Assembly (NCBI GenBank): GCA_029259595.1 | Contig: JAJDEW010000084.1 | Coordinates: forward strand, 1-34,314 | Origin: Planctomycetota bacterium | GTDB taxonomy: Bacteria > Planctomycetota > UBA1135 > GCA-002686595 | Length of the DNA stretch: 34,314 bases | Direction: 5' to 3' | Shown here: positions 18,756 to 26,777 of the stretch, one piece after another | Position numbering within the stretch: position 1 is the stretch's first letter | How the letters are laid out: every line of letters starts with the position of its first letter | Notes under the pieces: generated by a model | What the model saw: the letters and a program-made list of their open reading frames with translations, nothing else | Told to the model about the DNA's origin: nothing | Databases searched by the model: none | Program-made: the position numbers and the translations under genes

Positions 18756-19510
18756 CAGTGCTGCCAGTTCTCGGGGTTCGATTCCCCCTGCCCGGTCAGG
18801 AGCTGGAGAGTCGTGATGATCGGACCCGAGATGATGTCCCAGCGTTCGCGTGCAATCGCATCGGTCGAGTCGGCGTCCACACGCGATTTGGCCCCCATCA
18901 TGAGCTTCAGGAGGTCGTTGAAGACTTCCTTGCGCTTGTCCTGGTCCAGCTCCGAGTAGTTGCCGAGCCCTTCGGCCGCGGCCGCCTGGATCTCGGGGTC
19001 CTTGTACTTCAGAAAATCGAGCAGCGGTTCGACGGCATCCTCACTCTTGGTCTTCCCGAGCGATCGGATGACTTGCGCGTGAAGGCCCATGTTGTCCTCC
19101 ACGGTCTTGTTCGACGTGAGCTTGATGAGCGGCTTGACGCTCTCGGGCGCCATGTTCTGCAACGCGAGCGCCGAGGCCATGTAGAGCCGATCGTCGGGGA
19201 CGTCGTCCTCGAGCTCCTTGCGCTTGACCTTGAAGCAGCCTTCGACGCCCTTGACGATCGCCTCGCGATCCTTGGGGCCCGACTGGCCGAACTCCTTGAG
19301 CAAGGCATCGATCGTTCCGATCGCCTCGTCGTCCTCGTCGCCCTTCTTCTTGATCTGACTGGAGAGCTCCTTCAGCAAGTCCTTGACCTCGGGACGCTTG
19401 TCCACCACCTCCTCCTTGTCCTCGTCCTGGAAGGGACGGTGCGCTGGCGCGGGCGCGGCAAAGGTGGCGAGGGGCAGGGAGGCGAGGAGAATGGCGGGGA
19501 GAACCTTCAT
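18713..19510 (-). CDS. Secreted HEAT-repeat-like protein
   Basis: A 265-residue protein with signal peptide MKVLPAILLASLPLATFA followed by APAPAHRPFQDEDKEE. The mature part is helical and shows HEAT-like pairs, for example DRLYMASALALQNMAPESVKP, MGLHAQVIRSLGKTKSEDAVEP and DPEIQAAAAEGLGNYSEL, each about 35-40 residues. The C-terminus is rich in W, N and K (ENWQHWWNKNKKENWDDLG), a tail seen with planctomycete-type HEAT proteins as I remember them. It probably serves as a protein-binding scaffold outside the cytoplasm. The ATG at 19510 is chosen because the signal peptide starts there. It lies 46 bases after pabC and overlaps the next gene. Confidence 0.78.
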   Translation of the reverse strand: MKVLPAILLASLPLATFAAPAPAHRPFQDEDKEEVVDKRPEVKDLLKELSSQIKKKGDEDDEAIGTIDALLKEFGQSGPKDREAIVKGVEGCFKVKRKELEDDVPDDRLYMASALALQNMAPESVKPLIKLTSNKTVEDNMGLHAQVIRSLGKTKSEDAVEPLLDFLKYKDPEIQAAAAEGLGNYSELDQDKRKEVFNDLLKLMMGAKSRVDADSTDAIARERWDIISGPIITTLQLLTGQGESNPENWQHWWNKNKKENWDDLG

Positions 19511-19556
19511 CGAAATACCGGAGCCGAAGCCATGGGAAACGGGTGATCCGAAGAGA

Positions 19557-20459
19557 CTAACGCACGCGGCCGGCGAGGTTGCGCTCGGATCGGCGATAGC
19601 CGGCTTCGAGGGCCTGCACGCGAGTTCGTATCGCGCGTGTAATGGTGCCAGCGGCCCCTGGGAGCCGCCTCGGGGCCGCGAGTCCCGGCACATCGCCGGC
19701 GATCTCGACGATCGGCGTCACGCGTCCGGTGGTGTTCGATAGGAAGGCTTCCTCGGCCCGGGCCAGATCCGCGATGTCGACCCGGCACGTGCGGACCGGC
19801 ATCACGCGCCCCTCCGCTCGAAGCGGCTCACGCTCGAGGTCGGCCAGGATCTGCGCACGCACGATCCCACCCAGACAACCGCGATCGATCGAGGGCGTAC
19901 AAAGCGCACCATCCAGCACAACGAACAGGTTCGAGACCGTGCCCTCCGAAACGTCGCCGTCGTGGTTCGCCAGCAACGCCTCCCAGGCATCGTTGGCCTG
20001 GGCCTCTTCGCGCGCGAGCACGTTGCGCAGGCGGTTCGTCGACTTGACGCTCTCGAGCCGCTCTCCGCCGAGCTTGAGGTAGGACGACACCCAGACTCGC
20101 ACACCGGGGTCGGCCGGCAACTCGAGCGCGCGCGGCGTCACCGTCATCGTCGCGCCCTTGCCGGGAACACCGCGCGTCAACGTGATCCGCAAGGCTGCGT
20201 CACGCCCGCCGAGCGCCCGCGCCGTCTCGGCCAGCGCCGCCGTCGGATCCCAGGGCGGCGGCCACGCGATCGCCAACTCTCCCGCGCCCGAGGCGAGTCG
20301 CTCGAGATGCTCCTCGAGAAAGTAGATGCATCCCTCCTCGTACAGCAACGTGTCGAAGACGGAAAGCCCGAGCAAGAAGCCTTGGTCCTCGGCCGAGATC
20401 ACAGGCTCGCCCGCTGCGTACATCCGACCGTTCGCGAAGACAGGGTAAGACTCGGTCAC
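19557..20459 (-). CDS. pabC: Class IV aminotransferase, probable aminodeoxychorismate lyase
   Basis: A 300-residue fold-type IV PLP enzyme. ISAEDQGFLLGLSVFDTLL is the N-terminal family signature. The PLP lysine is about Lys139 in ESVKSTNRLRNVLAREEA, and DGDVSEGTVSNLFVV holds the conserved glutamate; SNTTGRVTPIVEI is also typical. PabC, D-amino-acid aminotransferase and IlvE share these motifs. A pabB gene on the same strand 2.5 kb upstream favours PabC, which makes 4-aminobenzoate from aminodeoxychorismate for folate synthesis. The start is a GTG at 20459 with GAGG eight bases before it, overlapping the porin gene stop region, so the two are likely cotranscribed. Confidence 0.82.
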   Translation of the reverse strand: MTESYPVFANGRMYAAGEPVISAEDQGFLLGLSVFDTLLYEEGCIYFLEEHLERLASGAGELAIAWPPPWDPTAALAETARALGGRDAALRITLTRGVPGKGATMTVTPRALELPADPGVRVWVSSYLKLGGERLESVKSTNRLRNVLAREEAQANDAWEALLANHDGDVSEGTVSNLFVVLDGALCTPSIDRGCLGGIVRAQILADLEREPLRAEGRVMPVRTCRVDIADLARAEEAFLSNTTGRVTPIVEIAGDVPGLAAPRRLPGAAGTITRAIRTRVQALEAGYRRSERNLAGRVR

Positions 20460-20469
20460 AGGTGCAGCC

Positions 20470-21636
20470 TCAATACAGCTCGTTCCCGATGCGCAAGCGT
20501 CGCGAGAGGCCGACGTTGACGCCGACCGAGAAGATCACGCCATCGGGACCTTCGCGATCGTAGTTCGTGACGTCCAAGACCCAGCTGACGGGCCCCTCGT
20601 TGGGAAAGTGGTTGAGCGCGAAGGAATAGACCTGCGTATCCGCGGTGTCATCGAGCCACTGCCCACGTACGAGCGCCTGCCAATCGTCCGCCAACAGCGT
20701 CCCGAACGTGAGGCTCCACGGCTTCGAGTTCCCATCCAACGTCAGGTTGGCGATCCGCTGCGAAAAGCTCTCACCCGCACCGTCGTCGAAGTCCATCCAC
20801 TCGGCCGCAGCGCTGTACGGTCCCATGCTCATCGCCACGTCCCCTCCCCAGATGGTGTCCCGGTCCGGGCCCGTGTTGTCGTTCACATAGGCCGCCCCGA
20901 TCGTCATCAGGAGATACTCGGACGCCCCGTGTGAACCCTCGATGAGCGGCGCCCCACTCTCGTACGACACCACCTCCGCCCGCACACTCGTGCGCGAGTC
21001 GCTGACCTGGCCGTTGTCCCCATTCGTCTGCGCGGCCCACAGACCGAACAGATCGTCGACATAGGCGAACATCGCTCCCACCTGCCACTCGTCGAACAGC
21101 GTGCCGAGCACCGTGCGGTCCTTGAACGCGAGCCGCTCCGGATCGATCGTGTTCGAGCGCAAGACCGGAACCTTGAACTGCCCCACGGTGATGCGAGCCT
21201 GGTGCGTCACCCACATGGTCGCGTAGGCGTCCTCGAGGACCGCATTGCCCGACGACAAGTCGAACTGGATCCGACCGAAAAAGTCGCCCTGCCCCACCTC
21301 GTAGTACATGTCGACATCATCGACTGCGAAGCCGCTCAAGTCCTCCGCACCCAACGTCGCGATGTCCGCGTCCGAAAAGCTGTAGAAGGCTCGCACCACG
21401 GCCCCGAACGAGCTGATGTCCCGACCGTGCTGCGCCCGACCGAGGACCCCGAGCTCACGATCGAGCTCGGCCCAGGGGTCTTCCCCGTTCGGGTTCGTGG
21501 GTGCGGGAAGCGGATCGTTCGCCGGGTCGTTCGCCGGGTCGTTCGGGCTGGCGCCGCCCTTCGGTAGCGGGGATCCCGCTGAGGGCAGGGAGCAGAGGGC
21601 ACAGAGCGTGAGCGCGAGAATGGGAACGTCCTTCAT
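20470..21636 (-). CDS. Porin-like outer-membrane beta-barrel protein
   Basis: A 388-residue protein with signal peptide MKDVPILALTLCALCSLPSAG, a linker with the repeated tripeptide NDPANDPANDP, a short helix (PWAELDRELGVLG) and a long amphipathic beta-rich part. Segments such as DDVDMYYEVGQGDFFGRIQFD, ARITVGQFKVPVLRSN and SWVLDVTNYDREGPDG are like phosphate-selective porin O/P barrels: DMYYE strands, a GQFK-P motif after a WV strand, and a final RRLRIGNELY with C-terminal aromatic. The start is ATG 21636; the frame runs open far upstream against the transposase gene, which is a shadow. Solute specificity cannot be read. The pabC gene follows after 10 bases. Confidence 0.78.
   Translation of the reverse strand: MKDVPILALTLCALCSLPSAGSPLPKGGASPNDPANDPANDPLPAPTNPNGEDPWAELDRELGVLGRAQHGRDISSFGAVVRAFYSFSDADIATLGAEDLSGFAVDDVDMYYEVGQGDFFGRIQFDLSSGNAVLEDAYATMWVTHQARITVGQFKVPVLRSNTIDPERLAFKDRTVLGTLFDEWQVGAMFAYVDDLFGLWAAQTNGDNGQVSDSRTSVRAEVVSYESGAPLIEGSHGASEYLLMTIGAAYVNDNTGPDRDTIWGGDVAMSMGPYSAAAEWMDFDDGAGESFSQRIANLTLDGNSKPWSLTFGTLLADDWQALVRGQWLDDTADTQVYSFALNHFPNEGPVSWVLDVTNYDREGPDGVIFSVGVNVGLSRRLRIGNELY
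21514..21546. repeat. Short 12-bp tandem repeat in the porin-like gene
   Basis: The unit GTTCGCCGGGTC occurs about two and a half times and encodes NDPANDPANDP just after the signal peptide. Being a multiple of three, it can change length without breaking the frame. Confidence 0.7.
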
Positions 21637-21745
21637 GGAGGGCTGAGGGGGGTGGCGAGATCTCGAGAGATGGGGGGGGCGGCGGGTCAATTCGCGACAC
21701 CCGACCCGGAATGTCAAGGGAACTGATGAGCTTGCCTGAGGCGGC

Positions 21746-21759
21746 AAGATTCGAATCTT
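21746..21759. repeat. 14-bp perfect palindrome
   Basis: AAGATTCGAATCTT is its own complement. It follows a small CTTGCC/GGCAAG inverted repeat at 21731-21748, and lies between the porin-like gene and the transposase. It may be a binding site or belong to the left end of the insertion sequence. Confidence 0.4.
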
Positions 21760-22935
21760 CCTGCAACCCAAGGAGTTGAACCCGGTCTGGTTCTCAGACG
21801 GGCCCCGGAAGGGCTCGCAAGAGGACATTCCACCATGTTTCAACCCCCTCGGTGCCCGAACCGGCAGTGCCGCCAACACCATGACCCCAAGCCTCGCTTC
21901 TGCCGACGCAATGGCTTCTACCGGGCCAGCTGCCGTCCCCGCCCCATCCAACGATTCCTCTGCCGTACCTGCGGCCGCGGCTTCTCGCGCCAAACGTTTC
22001 GGATGGACTACAGGGATCACAAACCGCACCTCAATGCTCCCCTTGTTCGATTGCTCGTGTCCGGAGTCGGTTTCCGCCAATCGGCTCGCCAGTTGAACCT
22101 GTCTCTCACCTGCACCCAGTTGAAGTTCAGAAAGATCGCCCGGCACTTGCGTCGCCTCGACCTCAATCTTCGGGGTTCCTTGCCGCCAGGTTCGTCGCTT
22201 CAGTTCGACGAGTTCGAAACCTACGAAGGCGAACGCAATACGCGCCCTTTGAGTGTGCCCTTCTTGATCGAAGGGAAGACACGGTATGTGCTTTGGTCCG
22301 AAGCCGCACCGATCCGTCCGCGCGGTCGAATGTCCGAGAAGCGAAAGCAGGCAATTCAGGCCTCGGAACGGCGCCACGGTCCTCGAAAGGACCTTTCGGC
22401 ACGAGGCATTCGGCGCACAATGCAGCGTGGAGCGGATGTAGCAAAACACCTGACCTTCATCGTTCTCCACACCGATGAGAAGTCGATCTACCCGGGCATC
22501 GCAAGAGAGGTCTTCGGAGAGAGCCGACTTGTTCACGTCCGAACGAACAGCAAAGTAGCTCGGGACACGTTGAATCCGCTGTTCCCCATCAACCACTCCG
22601 AGGCCATGATCCGGGATCTGACCGGTCGGTTGCGTCGCGACTCCTGGTTGACAAGCAAGCTCCGACGATATCTGGATCTCGGTTTGGCCTTGTGGGGAAC
22701 GTGGCGCAACTATGTTCGGCGGCGCTTCAACTACGACGAGGAATCACCGGCTCAGCTTCTGGGATTCGTGCCTAGACGTCTGAGAGTGACGGAGCTTCTG
22801 AGCTGGCGGCAGGACTGGAGTCGGGAGAGCCTGCATCCGCTGGCCCAAGGGGGCACGACCATCGCGGCCTGGAAGCGCAGACCACCGGTCTCCTAGTTTC
22901 ATCGGACGAGTGATCCAGGATGTTTCATCGAACCG
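21760..22935 (+). mobile_element. Insertion sequence, IS1-like, boundaries approximate
   Basis: The element carries the intact transposase gene, which lies between the porin-like gene and pabB without breaking either. The limits given are only the intergenic space around the transposase. GTTTCATCG occurs twice as a direct repeat downstream of the stop (near 22896 and 22921), and CCCGGT occurs near both edges in inverted orientation; neither is long enough to call a terminal repeat. Confidence 0.5.
21835..22896 (+). CDS. IS1-like transposase (single ORF, zinc-ribbon plus DDE)
   Basis: A 353-residue transposase. The first 55 residues hold a cysteine-rich ribbon (CPNRQC, CRRNGFYRASC, CRTCGRGFSRQTF), like InsA of IS1 and its relatives. 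Possible catalytic acids are the Asp in LQFDEFETYEGE, the Asp in VLHTDEKSIYP and the Glu in NHSEAMIRDLTGRLRRDSW, followed by an RRRFNYD arm. InsA- and InsB-like parts are fused in one frame with no frameshift. Codon use is less GC-rich than that of the neighbours, suggesting transfer. The full ORF looks intact. I could not find matching terminal inverted repeats by eye, so element ends are undefined; the stop is 43 bases from the convergent pabB stop. Confidence 0.78.
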   Translation: MFQPPRCPNRQCRQHHDPKPRFCRRNGFYRASCRPRPIQRFLCRTCGRGFSRQTFRMDYRDHKPHLNAPLVRLLVSGVGFRQSARQLNLSLTCTQLKFRKIARHLRRLDLNLRGSLPPGSSLQFDEFETYEGERNTRPLSVPFLIEGKTRYVLWSEAAPIRPRGRMSEKRKQAIQASERRHGPRKDLSARGIRRTMQRGADVAKHLTFIVLHTDEKSIYPGIAREVFGESRLVHVRTNSKVARDTLNPLFPINHSEAMIRDLTGRLRRDSWLTSKLRRYLDLGLALWGTWRNYVRRRFNYDEESPAQLLGFVPRRLRVTELLSWRQDWSRESLHPLAQGGTTIAAWKRRPPVS

Positions 22936-22939
22936 GGCA

Positions 22940-24358
22940 TCAGCCAAGCGTATCAGCCAGGCTTCGAGCGAGTGTTTGGCCTTTGATGAGGGTCTCTTCG
23001 TCCTCTGCCGCGCTCGTAGAAGCGAAGGTGATCCCGCCGCCGACGCGGTAGCTGACTTCACCTGGGCTGGCGGCAGGTGCAGCCGGCAAGGAGAAAGTTC
23101 GTGTGGGTCGCCAGATCAGGGTGCGGATGAGGAGGTTGAAGCAGGAGCGGCCGGTCACGTCGAGGAAGCCGAGGGCGCCGAAGGCGAAGCCGCGTCCTTC
23201 GCCTTCGAGGGCCGCGATGTGTTCCATGCTGGCGAGTTTGGGAGCGCCGGTGATCGAGCCGCCGGGGAAGAGTGCGGCGAGGACGTCGATGGCGTCGATG
23301 TCGGGGCGGGGTTCGGCGTGCACGTCGGTGACGAGGTGGTGTACGTTGGCGTAGGTTTCGAGCTCGGGAAAGGGCCCGGTGACCACGGTGCCGGGTCGGG
23401 CCACGCGGCCGAGGTCGTTGCGCTCGAGGTCGACGATCATGGCCAGCTCGGCCAGGTCCTTTTGGCTCGCGCGCAGGGTGGCGCGGTTCGCTTCGTCTTT
23501 TGCTGGGGTCGCGCCGCGGGCGATCGTGCCCTTGATCGGTCGCGTGCGCAGGGTGCGGTGACCGGTGCTGTCGATGTCGAGGGCGAGCAGGAGTTCGGGC
23601 GAGGCCGAGGCCAGGGCGCCCTGGGCGAAGCGGAGGAAGCCGCCGTACGGGCTCGGCTGCAGGTCGCGTAGGCCGAGGTAGAGGTCGAGGGGGTCGCCCT
23701 CGGTCGGCGCGACGAAGCGGTGCGAAAGGTTGACCTGGTAGACGTCGCCGGCGGCGATCGCGTCGCGGACGTGTTCGATCCGGGCGCGGTACGTGTGCTC
23801 GTCGACGAGGCGCTCGAGCGGGCGGGTCGTGGAAAATGCGCGGCGCGGAGATGGTGTGGCGAGTTCCGCGAGGATCCGTTCGCGTCGTGCTTCGTGCGTA
23901 GGGCGTCCGTCGCGCTCATTCGCGTCGAGCACGAGCCAGGCGGCGCCCGCGTCGTGATCGAGTACGAGAAAGTCCGTGTACAGACCGCCTGCGATGCGCG
24001 GTAGGTTCCAGGGGTCGCGTGGCAGGGCGAGCTCTTCGCCGGCGACGCCCAGGTCGTAGGAAAGCGCGCCCAGAAAGCCGCCTGCGAAGGGACCGGGGAC
24101 ATCGTCGCCGCCCGCACGCGCGAGCCGTTCGACGTAGGCGCGCAGGCCGAGCAAGGTGTCCGGAGGAGCCGCGTTGACGGGGTCGAATCCGAGGAGGCTG
24201 AAGTGCCGCGGAAGGCCCCCGGAGCTGTCGAGCAGCGCGAGGCTTCCGTGGTGGCGCAGGCGAGCGGCCACGTCGGACGGCGCGAGCTCGGCGACGCTTT
24301 CTCCTAGCCGTTCAACCCGTGGGCTCCACGGAATTCGTTCGTCCTCGATCTTCGTCAT
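22940..24358 (-). CDS. pabB: Aminodeoxychorismate synthase component I
   Basis: A 472-residue chorismate-utilising enzyme. The C-terminal half has RPIKGTIARG, where the lysine is the nucleophile characteristic of PabB (TrpE has PIAGT), then IVDLERNDLGRV, ALFPGGSITGAPKLASM and VSYRVGGGITFASTS. The N-terminal half (PRHFSLLGFDPVNA, FAGGFLGALSYDLG) is the TrpE/PabB N-terminal domain. With PabA it makes aminodeoxychorismate, which PabC converts to 4-aminobenzoate. The start is ATG 24358 (MTKIEDERIPWSP). The frame continues open through the 18-bp repeat array upstream, which would add a PEDSGV-repeat extension; I consider this an effect of the array. The IS lies beyond its 3' end and the gene looks complete. 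Confidence 0.9.
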   Translation of the reverse strand: MTKIEDERIPWSPRVERLGESVAELAPSDVAARLRHHGSLALLDSSGGLPRHFSLLGFDPVNAAPPDTLLGLRAYVERLARAGGDDVPGPFAGGFLGALSYDLGVAGEELALPRDPWNLPRIAGGLYTDFLVLDHDAGAAWLVLDANERDGRPTHEARRERILAELATPSPRRAFSTTRPLERLVDEHTYRARIEHVRDAIAAGDVYQVNLSHRFVAPTEGDPLDLYLGLRDLQPSPYGGFLRFAQGALASASPELLLALDIDSTGHRTLRTRPIKGTIARGATPAKDEANRATLRASQKDLAELAMIVDLERNDLGRVARPGTVVTGPFPELETYANVHHLVTDVHAEPRPDIDAIDVLAALFPGGSITGAPKLASMEHIAALEGEGRGFAFGALGFLDVTGRSCFNLLIRTLIWRPTRTFSLPAAPAASPGEVSYRVGGGITFASTSAAEDEETLIKGQTLARSLADTLG

Positions 24359-24429
24359 CCTGGTCCGCCCGGCGCCTCGAGCGCCGGTCCGACGATAACG
24401 CCTGGAGCACGGATTCGGGCATCGTGCCG

Positions 24430-24772
24430 TCCGTTGCGCTCGAGGGCGCCCGTTGTCTTCAGGGCGCCCGTTGTCTTCAGGGCGCCAGTTGTACTCGGGG
24501 CGCCAGTTGCGCTCGGGGCCTCCATTGCGCTCAGGGACTCCGCTGTCCTCAGGGACTCCGCTGTCCTCAGGGACTCCGCTGTCCTCGGGGACTCCGCTGT
24601 CCTCAGGGACTCCGCTGTCCTCAGGGGCTCTGCTGTCCTCAGGGACTCCGCTGTCCTCAGGGGCTCTGCTGTCCTCAGGGGCCACCGTTGTGCTCGGGGC
24701 GCCCATTGTGTTCAGGCCGTCCGTTGTGCTCGTGCCGTCCGTTGCGCTCGAGGGCGCCCGTGGCTTTCGGGT
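24430..24772. repeat. 18-bp minisatellite, about 19 units
   Basis: This is most of the 533-base gap (24359-24891) between the divergent pabB and MFS genes. Eight central units starting at 24538, 24556, 24574, 24592, 24610, 24628, 24646 and 24664 are nearly identical (CTCCGCTGTCCTCAGGGA with one or two changes). Six units before (24430-24537) and five after (24683-24772) are degenerate. One extra base at 24682 shifts the phase. Since the unit length is a multiple of three and lacks stops, most of the six frames read through it as hexapeptide repeats, so an open frame here is not evidence of coding. No other feature is seen in the gap. Confidence 0.93.
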
Positions 24773-24891
24773 GCCGGGGCTTGGACGGTCGTCGGCTGGT
24801 GCTGCTGTCTGGCCCTTGGAGGGGGCATGGCCGGTGCGACGAATCAGCGCTCGGCGTTCCCTTCGCCTTGCGCTCCGCGTACAAGGTGCGC

Positions 24892-26247
24892 GTGAAAGCT
24901 CCGCAGTCCCGTTCCGTCCTCGGCCTCGTGTTCCTGACGGTGTTTCTCGACATCGTTGGCTTCTCGATCGTCTTCCCGCTCTTCCCTGCCATGCTCGAGC
25001 ACTACCTGGTGCTCGAGGGGCCGACGAGCACGTTTGGCAAGCTGGTGGCCGAGCTGCGCGAGATCGCGGGTGCTGACGAGTATGCGGTCGTCACGCTGTT
25101 CGGCGGCTTGTTGGGGTCGCTCTATGCCATCTTGCAGTTCCTGTTCGCGCCGGTCTGGGGCGGACTCTCCGACCGCATCGGACGTCGCCCCACGCTGCTC
25201 GTGACCCTCTTCGGGACGCTGGCGAGCTACGTGCTTTGGATCTTCTCGGGGTCGTTCTTGCTCTTGATCGCCAGTCGCCTCGTCGGTGGTTGTATGGCCG
25301 GCAACATCTCGACCGCCACGGCCGTCATCGCGGACTCGACCGACGACTCGAAGCGCGCTGGCGGCATGGGCATGGTCGGGATGGCGATCGGACTGGGCTT
25401 CGTGCTCGGCCCCGCCCTTGGCGGGATCTTCTGGAACCTCGACCTCGGGGCCGGGACGGAGGGGAGCTGGGAGCTCGGATTTGCGCTCAACCCGTTCTCC
25501 GGCGCGGCGCTCATCGCGGCGGTGCTCGCGCTCGTGAACTTGGCCCTCGTGGCCATGCGCCTGCCGGAGACGAATCCGGCCGAGAAGCGTGGCTCCCGAC
25601 GCTCGCACGGCTTGTTTCCGCTGGCCGGCATCGCGCGACTCTCCGGGCCGGGGCTCCTGCGGACCAATCTCGTCTACTTGTTCTATCTCACGGCCTTCAG
25701 CGCGATGGAGTTCACGCTGACCTTCCTGGCCGTCGATCGCTTCGCCTTCGAGCCAAGGGACAACATGTGGATGTTCGTCTTCGTCGGTCTCGTCATCGCC
25801 TTCGTCCAGGGCGGTCTCGTCCGACGACTCGCTCCACGCCTCGGCGAGAAGAAGCTCACGCTCGCGGGCTTCGGGCTCCTGTTTCCGGGCTTCTTGCTCG
25901 TCGGCCTTTCCCCGTCGGTGGTCGTCCTGTATCTCGGGCTCTTCTGCCTTGCCGTGGGCAGCGCCTTGCTGATGCCGTGCCTCTCGTCTCTCGCCTCGCG
26001 CTACGCACCGAACGACATCCAGGGTCTCGCGCTCGGCACCTTCCGATCGATGGGCTCGCTGGCCCGGGCGCTCGGCCCGCTCCTCGGGGGAGTGCTGTAC
26101 TGGCAAGGGGGCGGACGCTGGCCCTATCTGGCGGGCGCAGTCTTCCTGCTCCTGCCGCTGGCCCTGGCTTGGGGACTGCCCCCCGTCTCGCCAGGGCCGC
26201 CGGGGCCCGCGGGGCCGAAGCCAACGGCACCCCCGAAGACGGCCTGA
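24892..26247 (+). CDS. MFS transporter, TCR/Tet-like
   Basis: A 451-residue major facilitator protein with about 12 hydrophobic segments. The first transmembrane stretch is SVLGLVFLTVFLDIVGFSIVFPL, with the aspartate typical of TetA-like antiporters. Motif A is LSDRIGRRPTLLVTLFG between helices 2 and 3, and AIGLGFVLGPALGGIFW is the motif C region. A Tet/multidrug-like drug or metabolite proton antiport is likely, substrate unknown. The GTG at 24892 with AAGG five bases before is chosen; a GTG six bases earlier is possible. The frame stays open back to 24319 through the repeat array, but the upstream part has no membrane segment. The C-terminus is proline-rich. Confidence 0.85.
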   Translation: MKAPQSRSVLGLVFLTVFLDIVGFSIVFPLFPAMLEHYLVLEGPTSTFGKLVAELREIAGADEYAVVTLFGGLLGSLYAILQFLFAPVWGGLSDRIGRRPTLLVTLFGTLASYVLWIFSGSFLLLIASRLVGGCMAGNISTATAVIADSTDDSKRAGGMGMVGMAIGLGFVLGPALGGIFWNLDLGAGTEGSWELGFALNPFSGAALIAAVLALVNLALVAMRLPETNPAEKRGSRRSHGLFPLAGIARLSGPGLLRTNLVYLFYLTAFSAMEFTLTFLAVDRFAFEPRDNMWMFVFVGLVIAFVQGGLVRRLAPRLGEKKLTLAGFGLLFPGFLLVGLSPSVVVLYLGLFCLAVGSALLMPCLSSLASRYAPNDIQGLALGTFRSMGSLARALGPLLGGVLYWQGGGRWPYLAGAVFLLLPLALAWGLPPVSPGPPGPAGPKPTAPPKTA

Positions 26248-26328
26248 GGGCCGCCGGGGAGCACCTCGAGCGAGCTCCGAAGCCCGGCTCTCCAGTCCCG
26301 GCCGCCAAGCTCCGATAGGGTGAGGGCC

Positions 26329-26721
26329 ATGAAGAAGCAATCACCGCTGGCCCTCCTCGGTCTGTGCGTCCTGGCCGCCGCGGCCGTACCGCAGGGCAAC
26401 ACGAACGACCTCGAAGCCCGCGTCAAGAGCCTCGAGCACGAGCTCGCGGACGAGCGCGGTCGCAACGAGGAAGCGCGCGAGCTCCTGGTGCAGACCGTCG
26501 CCTACCTGCACGCGCACGCGAAGGCGGGCCAGGGCGTTCTCGGGACCCTGACCGAATCGGAAAAGCTCGGCTTCACGGCCGGCATCAACTTCCGCTCGCG
26601 CGAGGTCCTCCTGGACGGCTTGCGGGGCTACTACGCAAGCCTCGAAGAGGACCTGCCGGCCGTACCGAAGAAAGAAACGCCCGAGGAAGTAGGCGTTCAG
26701 CAGGGCCAGCGCCGGCGCTGA
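26329..26721 (+). CDS. Small secreted coiled-coil protein of unknown function
   Basis: A 130-residue protein with signal peptide MKKQSPLALLGLCVLAAAAVPQG, then a predicted coiled coil (NDLEARVKSLEHELADERGRN) and a helical part with a conserved-looking segment GVLGTLTESEKLGFTAGINF, and a basic tail. The ATG at 26329 is chosen over a GTG nine bases earlier because the lysine-rich signal start lies there. It sits between the MFS gene and another secreted unknown, all on the plus strand. I do not recognise the family. Confidence 0.65.
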   Translation: MKKQSPLALLGLCVLAAAAVPQGNTNDLEARVKSLEHELADERGRNEEARELLVQTVAYLHAHAKAGQGVLGTLTESEKLGFTAGINFRSREVLLDGLRGYYASLEEDLPAVPKKETPEEVGVQQGQRRR

Positions 26722-26777
26722 GCGACCTCCACGAGCGCACGCTCGTTCACGCGGTCGACACGGTCTATGTTGGGGGG

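Noticed and set aside
21740..21765. tRNA fragment suggested by GATTCGAATC
   Set aside because: The T-arm-like sequence has a mismatched first stem pair and no acceptor, D or anticodon arm is present; it is better described as a palindrome.
21637..22596. Minus-strand frame running from the porin-like gene through the transposase gene
   Set aside because: It is antisense to an intact transposase, and the porin has its own signal peptide start at 21636.
24359..24706. PEDSGV-repeat N-terminal extension of PabB
   Set aside because: The ATG at 24358 gives the normal PabB N-terminus and the open frame is explained by the array; a phase shift at 24682 also argues against selection for coding.
24430..24772. 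CRISPR array
   Set aside because: The units are contiguous 18-bp tandem copies with no spacers and no cas genes nearby.
24319..24891. Long plus-strand frame fusing the repeat array to the MFS transporter
   Set aside because: The array has no stop in most frames because its unit is 18 bases, the extension has no membrane segment, and a GTG with AAGG at 24892 fits the transporter start.
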